A stretch of 64,000 bases of DNA from Sthenelais limicola (lineage: Eukaryota > Annelida > Polychaeta > Phyllodocida > Sigalionidae): positions 47,240,966 through 47,304,965 of the forward strand of contig OW804094.1 in the NCBI GenBank assembly GCA_942159475.1. Direction: 5' to 3'. Positions 57,760-64,000 of the stretch are shown in pieces. Numbering within the stretch: the first letter of the stretch is position 1; each line of letters begins with the position of its first letter. A program made the position numbers and the translations under genes. Below the pieces are notes generated by a model. That model made no database searches. It had not been told where the DNA came from and saw only the letters and a list, made by a program, of their open reading frames with translations.

Positions 57760-58040
57760 TTTGCCGCGTGTACTCGTTGCGTACTGCGCGTGCGCGGCGG
57801 CAGTTTCAAATTCAGATTTTTGTTTAACAGATTGCCGCCTCTATTTTTTCCTATAGTCCAAACGTATGTTCCGTTTATGCACTTTAGTATTCCTTCTACC
57901 TTCCACTGCTATTGTCTTATTTCCTTGTCAGTGTCACCTCTCGCAAGTCACTTTTACAAGTTTAGCCCTGGAGATGTTCAGGAGGCAATATGGCCGCTCG
58001 ATATACCAGCGTGGTGTCTAAGCTTCCACTTCAAATCGTA
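57760..58040 (+). promoter_or_regulatory. CpG promoter-like region with NRF1- and YY1-like sites and a candidate first exon
   Basis: GCGCGTGCGCGGCGG near 57786 resembles an NRF1 site. GCAATATGGCCGCTC at 57985-57999 is the same 15-mer as in the TTC31-like promoter. Its ATG (57990) opens MAARYTSVVSKLPLQI and ends at a possible donor (ATC|GTAAAT, 58037). The peptide could be a mitochondrial presequence or N-terminus. No second exon was found, because the 58.2-61.1 kb LINE has inserted downstream. If real, this gene's first intron hosts the LINE. A LINE 5' UTR on the minus strand is an alternative for part of this region. Confidence 0.4.
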
Positions 58041-58167
58041 AATTTTTCCACGATTGTCTGGACTATCTTCCCTGTGTTTTGTTCTACGTACTCTCTGTAT
58101 CTTCACTGAACCTTAGTGCATTTCTGCATTCTATCGGTTGGGTTTGGCTGAAATAAAAGGGGACAAC

Positions 58168-61125
58168 AAGACCGATAGCAAGGGGAAGGCTAAATATGCT
58201 GGACAAGAAAAAAAGATTAACCATAGAAGAAAGAAACAAGCGAACAGAGCTATTAGAAGAAATAAGGGAAATAGAACTTAAGAAGGCAGAGGGTTCCCTA
58301 ATAAGGTCAAGGGCTAAATGGGTCAAAGACGGGGAGAAACCAACTAAGTACTTCTGCGGTCTAGAGAAATATAGAGCGGAAAAAAAATCTATCACGCTGC
58401 TTAACATTAACGGGAATCTTTCCTCAGATCCCAAGCAAATTTTGAAAGAAGGGGGGGATTTCTATATGGGTCTGTACAATGAATGAGATACAGATAGCAA
58501 TGCAGCTAAAGAGTTCTTAGATAGTTCACTCTTAACTCAGTTTGATGAGGGAGATAGTGGTTTCCTCTGTGATCAGATCACAGAGGATGAGGTGGAAAAA
58601 AATCTGAAAACAATGAAGAAAAACAAGTCACCGGGGTGTGACGGATTTACCGTAGACTTTTACCAGAAGTTTTGGTATGTGCTTAGGGGGAAATTCATGG
58701 ATATGTTGTACGAATGCCTGGATAGTGGGGAAATGACCGAGAACCAAAAAAGGGGAGTAATTAGTGTAATCCCGAAAAAGGGTACCGACCCAGCCTTTAT
58801 TAAAAACTACAGGCCGATAACACTACTCAACGTAGACTATAAAATGATCTCAAAAACCCTAGCAGTACGTCTAAATAATGTTCTCCCAAGCGTGATCAAA
58901 GATGATCAGTTTGGCTTCCTTAAAGGAAGATACATAGGGACGGCAATCAGAAAAGTCGACGATATCATTTCATATTTAGAGGAGAATAATCAAAATGGAA
59001 TTATTGCATCACTAGATTTTGTTAAAGCATACAACTCAATTAGCTGGTCATTTTTAGAAAGCTCCCTTCTTGCAGACGGAATGGACCCCAGATTCATTAA
59101 CTGGATCATGGCCCTATTTAGAGATTCAAAAGCAACCTTCTGCAATAATGGCAACACCTCTGGCTGGTTTCAGATAAAAAGGGGAGTTAAGCAGGGGGAC
59201 CCCATATCATCTTCCCTCTTCCTGCTGGTTGTGGAAAAATTAGCTGAGCAGATAAGATACAACCAAAACATAAAAGGTATAACCCTGGGTAATAACGAAG
59301 CAAAGTTAATCCAATTTGCGGACGATATAACGGTCACCTGTGAGGACGAATTCTCCCTTCTAAATACTATCAGGCTGATCGATAGATTCGGCTCAGCCTC
59401 GGGCCTTAAGCTGAATCCGTCCAAATCCAACGGGCTCTTGATAGGAACAGTCTCGCTCACAAACAGAGAACTTCTCCAGATTAATTGGGGGGACCAAATG
59501 AAAACCCTGGGGGTTACCCTGCTTTATCCAAGGGACGAAGCTAAACTGGTTAGAATAAACACCGAAAGGCTAATAGAAAAAGTAAAAAAAACGCTTAACG
59601 AATGGAACAACCGCTTTTTAACACTCAAGGGAAGAATCATAGTGTCCAATACCTTCTTGCTGCCAATATTTTTGCATACCTTGTCATGTATCTACCTAGA
59701 CCAAAATGTTGTAAAACAAGTAAATGACATTATTCTCAAATTTGTGTGGAAAAACGGCTCTAACAGAGTCAGTGCAGACTTCCTGACCCAATGTATCGAG
59801 AAAGGTGGTATGGGATTAAGGTTACTAGGTGAAGTCTGCGAAACCAATAGGATTAAATGGATAGAAAGAATCCTGTACTCAGGAAGAAATAATTGGTTCG
59901 ATGTCCTAGAAGCGGTCCACGGAAGACCCAAAGAAGAAATATTTTTGGCGAGATTCAAACCAAGTTACCATTTAAATGTATTTTATCAAAAATTGTTCAA
60001 AACTTGGAACGAGTGTTATTGCAAAAATTCTCCCTCAACGGTAAACCAGATTAGGAAAGAGAGATTGTGGACAAACAAAAGCATCAAATACAAAGGTAAC
60101 CCGACAAGGTGGCAGCACTGGATCGATCGTTCTATGAGATCAAAGCGATTAAAAAAGGTATCCCAAATGAGTGGAAATGTAAACTGAAACTAGAAGAACC
60201 GAGGTTGTGTGACGGATCTATAGATTTCAAGATAGGGGAGAAGGAGTTGAAATTAAGAGACTGCCCCTCCAAAGTAATATACCAATTGTTGATAGAAAAA
60301 AGAAAGCCAAAGTGGGAAAAATTCCAAAAATGGAAAAGTTTGCTTAATCTAAGCGACGATCAGTTTGAGGAAATTGTCTGGAAAAATGTATTTACCATCC
60401 CCTATAGATGCTCCACAGAGACTCGTTTACAGGTTTTACAATACAAAATTTTACATGGTGCAATTACAACTAATAAATGATTGAAGGAAATTGATGTGAG
60501 GGACAACCCATGTTGTAACCAGTGTCCTGAGGTCGATACGCTGAGCCACTTCTTCGTCAATTGTATCAAAACAAAAAGAATCTGGATATCGATCCTGGAA
60601 TGGATATACGAGCTTGAGTACATTAATGTCAAAACAAACGGTGAAAAAATAATAAACAAGAGAGGTAATAGGGCGATCCTTTCAGCTAGGGAAATACTGT
60701 TTGGAATAGAACAAATAAATGCTCAATCCAAGATAGTGAACTGGAGTATTCTCCAGATCAAGGCATATATTCATAGACAATGGTGTAATGAGTATGTTAA
60801 TGATTATGTATGAATTGAAAGCAAGAGCCACCCTAGTAATAATCAATATTGGATATGCTGAGAGGAAAAAAGAAGAGCGAAAAATATGGCAACGCTTCCT
60901 TGATGACATAATAGAATGTATTGAGAAGCTTAAGGAGTAAAACATGTATCGCCCTACAGCTACCATATATGAATGCGCAAATGCGCCCTGATAACACTGA
61001 TCTTAAAATTACCTGTGTTTTTTTCCAAAAATCTCGAACCTGATTATCCTAGATGTAATACCATGAAATCGATCACTTGTACTGAATAAAACGATGTCGC
61101 AAAAACAAAAAAAAAAAAGACCGAT
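58168..61125 (+). mobile_element. 5'-truncated L1/Tx1-type LINE with poly(A) and 9-bp TSD
   Basis: Flanked by AAGACCGAT at 58168-58176 and 61117-61125. The second copy directly follows the A-rich tail (61101-61118). The body starts inside ORF2, after the endonuclease, and ends in the poly(A). The 5' truncation, poly(A) and TSD are hallmarks of target-primed reverse transcription. The TSD overlaps the A-tail, so its exact length is ambiguous by a few bases. Confidence 0.88.
58177..60940 (+). pseudogene. LINE ORF2 reverse transcriptase and C-terminal domain
   Basis: In order: KWVKDGEKPTKYFCGLEK (58317 on), KNKSPGCDGFTVDFYQKFW, VISVIPKKG, NYRPITLLNVDYKMISKTLA, DDQFGFLKGRYIGTAIRKV, ASLDFVKAYNSISWSFL (motif A; catalytic Asp present, the usual AFD is AYN), KRGVKQGDPISSSLF, IQFADDITV, ILKFVWKNGSNRV, STETRLQVLQYKILHGAI and CNQCPEVDTLSHFFVNC. 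Breaks: TGA at 58484-58486, a frameshift about 60110-60180, TGA at 60478-60480, and a frameshift near 60810, after which LKARATLVIINIGYAERKKE runs to TAA at 60938-60940. The long uninterrupted RT frame (58487-60187) shows it is fairly young. It belongs to the same clade as the minus-strand LINE but a different family. Confidence 0.92.
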
Positions 61126-61346
61126 GTCTTTTAGGCGTACCCGTTCTACTTCCCAGCTAAACCGGAAGTTCCCCAACCTTCCTAATAAACCAGAGATAAC
61201 CTCGCTGGGAAAAAACTCAGCCAAAGGTTACTGCATCTGCATTGTCTGTTAGGCAGAAGGTGACACCTGCTACGGTCGGTACCACTGCGACCGTCACTGA
61301 CCCACCCCCAGAGGTAAACAGGGAAGCAGTGACTGCTATGTGCACA

Positions 61347-61894
61347 TTTTTTTTTAAAATATGGATTTATTGACAAATTTCACATTTGTGATATGTTTCA
61401 TTGACCTTAACATTGGTTAATAACCATGCACACACGCCAAACAATAGTGTGCGCGGAGCCTTGCAGAGGTTCTGTCATGATGTCACTGAGATGTACCAAT
61501 CCTTGGATGGTGTTATCAACTAGGCAGTGATGGCAACAATCATAGCCAATCTGAAGCATTCCTTCACTTCGCTGGTTAGGCTCTGCATGAGGGTAAATGT
61601 GTTGGAGGTGGAAAATGACAACCTCCGCCATGACAATGAAGTGCTGAGGCTGAGGCTCTTCTTGCAAAGTGACCCAACCTCCTCTTGGGGGTCTTCCTGT
61701 GAAGACATTCTGGAAGGGAACATAGTGTCAGTCAAGCAGATGACGCCTTTTTACTTTTAAATATGGTTTTATTGACAAATTTCCCATTTGAGATATGTTT
61801 CATTGACCTTAACATTAGTTAATAACCATACACACACGCTATACAATAGTGTGCATGGAGCCTTGCAGAGGTTCTGTCAGAACGTCATTGAGAG
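61347..61894 (+). repeat. 148-bp direct repeat (two copies, 400 bp apart) around a coiled-coil ORF
   Basis: 61347-61494 and 61747-61894 share TTTTATTGACAAATTT-type starts, GATATGTTTCATTGACCTTA, ATAGTGTGC(G/A)(C/T)GGAGCC and TTGCAGAGGTTCTGTCA. Between them, 61527-61760 is open. Read from just before, it gives RFCHDVTEMYQSLDGVIN, a stop, then ANLKHSFTSLVRLCMRVN and VLEVENDNLRHDNEVLRLRL: a leucine-rich coiled coil, perhaps gag-like. A Pro/Thr-rich piece (PIPPPVTPLSEPAKTLP) follows the second copy at 61900-62090. Unrecognised mobile element. Confidence 0.5.
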
Positions 61895-62250
61895 ATATTG
61901 CAGCTCCCATACCACCTCCGGTAACTCCACTGTCAGAACCTGCGAAGACTTTGCCAAATTCCTCAGCCACTGCTGCACAGACTCAAACCGAGGCCAGTGC
62001 AGCAGTTACTACCAATGGGGTCGGACAGCCAATGGCTGGGGTCAGACCTCCTCCTGTAACTCCTCCTTTACTCCACGGTGAAGTGTTTATCACACAACAT
62101 TTCTATGTAGAGGCATGTGGTACATACTGTGTGGGACATTGTTTTGTACCACATGGGTGGGGCCTATCAATGTGAAAAAAAAGCTCATTTGATTGGTTCC
62201 CATCTACCTGAACATACTCAGGCCACACCCCCTAACAACAATGATAGGCT

Positions 62251-63735
62251 GATCAATGACCCTAAAGATTATGACAATGGAAGTAAATCACTAAAAGAAA
62301 TTTTGACTTATATATGTACAAGAAAAGAAATATTTCCCTTGAATCCTGTTTCTATAGGGCCCATAAACAAAAATAGAACCCCCTCTGTTATATAGGCATA
62401 TAGCCTCCCCACACCTCCCAATGAGGTGTAGGGTTACCCACGCTCATTGATATACATGTATGTATTCTACCAGGAGCGCCCAAGTCTCAGTACCATCAAC
62501 GAGACTATATTAACACAGAGGTCCACCTCTACAGCCCTAAACTTCTAAGGCAGAGTGTATACCTTATCAGGTATAATTTATCTAACCACAAGACCCACAT
62601 CAGAGTCCTCCAGTGCCACACAGCATGAAACCACAGGCCAGGCGGCAATCCTTTAGTCCCGAGCTTGTTTTCAGCCTTAAACTCCATTAGAAGCCCCTGA
62701 CCCACATAAACTTACAAGAAAACAGGGTTACTTTGGGCCCAGGTTGTGGCCAGGTTGCTTATGATATCTATATGGTAAGTATTTGGTGTGAATCCCCTTG
62801 TCTTTAGCTTTCAGATGGTATGTTCCCCATCTCAAAGGACCAATATAACCCAGATCTATTGACCTGAGTATTAAGGTTTCAAATTCTCATGAATATTTGT
62901 AATTTATATAATGTTCCGATCTGGTGAAAGCATATTCATTACTTGGACATGTGTATAATTAATAACTTAAGGTGTTCAAACTTATCCCTTCATTTTCACC
63001 AGATCGGAAGGTATCAAAATAGCAAAATTAGTGAGCCAAGGTAGGGACAACATGCATGAGCCAGTGGTAAGCAGCTGTAGATGGGAGGCATGTACCCTTA
63101 CTAAAGTGACCACATCTCCCGACTTCCAAGAAAACCACATACCACTATCTAGCATTAGTGCTTAATGAGTGATAAAAATCGAAAACAAGCTCGACCCAAG
63201 TGTCCCCATATAGGCCCCTTCAGTCAGACCTCTGTGTTAATATAATCTCGTTGGTACCATTAAACACTCTTACAAATACTACCATCGTGTGAGGGTCGTT
63301 CTTACTTGTTCTCTTCATATTCATCTACAATAGCCCTTTAGGTCTACATAACATATTGGTGGAGATACCCTTTAAGATCCTTATGTGGAACATCGCTCAC
63401 ATCTAAATAGATAATCAAAAAGTGGAAAAGGATTTTCAAAATATTCAGAACTATTTTTGAAAAATCCTCCTAACTTACATCACCTCAATTCTCACTCCCC
63501 ATGACCGGGTTATACAAACCTGAGCCTCTAAAACCAGTGAGGAAGCCTGCTGGCCCAACGAAAAACTTAATGTGCAATCCTTGCAGGGGGATGATGATCA
63601 ATGATCCTAAAGATTATGACAATGGAAGTAAATCACTAAAAAGAAATTTTGACTTATATATGTACAAGAAAAGAAATATTTCCCTTGAATCCAGTTTCTA
63701 TTATAGGGTCCATAAACAAAAATAGAACCCCCCCC
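62251..63735. repeat. nested repeats: 135-bp direct repeat, inverted ends and a hairpin
   Basis: Direct copies at 62251-62383 and 63596-63730 share AAAGATTATGACAATGGAAG and AAGAAATATTTCCCTTGAAT. Inside, 62490-62522 and 63216-63248 are inverted copies (CGAGA(C/T)TATATTAACACAG). 62914-62929 and 62994-63009 form a perfect 16-bp inverted pair (TTCCGATCTGGTGAAA). A 22-bp unit (ATGTGCAATCCTTGCAGGGG core) recurs at about 63570 and 63754. The layout suggests a foldback or DNA element bounded by direct repeats. No transposase seen. Confidence 0.7.
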
Positions 63736-63759
63736 CCCTCCCCAACCCACCATTAATGT

Positions 63760-64000
63760 GCAATCCTTGCAGGGGGGAAAGCGGTGTCAAGGACTCTTAC
63801 TTGCGTTACAAACGTTGCATCATTTAGAAGACATTATGACACACATAATTGCATTATGGCCGGTGCGGCATGGACTGTCAGAGAAAAAATGGAAGAGAAA
63901 ACATCGTAAGTAAATAAAGGACCTTGTGTGATCATTTATAATTAATCTATCACCATTGTGTAGTAAAAATAGTACCACATATCGTAGCTGGTCTGCGGTA
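63760..64000. other. window end, nothing recognised
   Basis: Non-repetitive AT-rich sequence. The phrase ATTATGGCCGGTGCGGCATG near 63853 opens a short plus-strand frame (MAGAAWTVREKMEEKTS) followed by a GTAAGT-type donor at about 63907. It could be a first coding exon running out of the window, but nothing further can be checked. Confidence 0.3.

Noticed and set aside
1..64000. CRISPR arrays, operons or other prokaryotic systems
   Set aside because: Spliced exons, LINEs and satellites show animal DNA. The tandem repeats lack unique spacers of uniform length.

Overview
The window is AT-rich animal nuclear DNA. One protein-coding gene is split into many short GT-AG exons, non-LTR retrotransposons of at least three lineages are present, and MITEs, hairpins and satellites are abundant. 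Nothing looks prokaryotic. Penelope-like ends, a DIRS/Crypton-type tyrosine recombinase and a strong excess of the palindrome TAGGCCTA suggest a marine invertebrate, perhaps an echinoderm or other non-vertebrate deuterostome. That assignment is an inference.

Layout. 1-3.1 kb: a 21-bp satellite, two CpG-rich hairpins and the 3' end of a dead LINE. 4.8-6.55 kb (minus): two exons of a secreted phosphatidylethanolamine-binding (PEBP) protein; later exons were not found. 6.7-8.0 kb: a 22-bp tandem array, a tRNA-like head, duplicated CpG-rich promoter-like blocks and a long hairpin. 9.9-11.8 kb (plus): a dead Jockey/CR1-type LINE. 12-29 kb: gene-poor DNA with LTR-like pieces, a TATA promoter-like site, a Penelope hammerhead-like remnant, a MITE, and two large palindromes.

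29.07-43.27 kb (plus): the main host gene. I reconstruct 22 exons that join in frame into 609 codons: a J-like domain without HPD, acidic and lysine-rich segments, three TPRs, a UBA domain, an RRM and a C-terminal CCCH zinc finger. The TPR block and the basic region before it resemble TTC31. It looks like a chaperone/ubiquitin/RNA adaptor.

47.6-51.5 kb: a decayed tyrosine-recombinase element, followed by two inverted MITE copies, each with a perfect 6-bp target-site duplication. 51.9-57.46 kb (minus): a nearly complete L1/Tx1-type LINE. Its ORF1 product (coiled coil plus RRM-like) runs into a NADAR/YbiA-type ADP-ribose-processing domain, then a small overlapping ORF, then ORF2 (endonuclease plus reverse transcriptase). 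The NADAR cargo is the most notable find. 58.17-61.12 kb (plus): a second, 5'-truncated LINE of the same broad clade, with a poly(A) tail and a visible target-site duplication. 61.3-64 kb: nested duplicated repeats with a gag-like coiled-coil fragment.

Most mobile copies are broken by stops, frameshifts, deletions or lost catalytic residues. The TTC31-like gene and the PEBP exons show intact coding structure.
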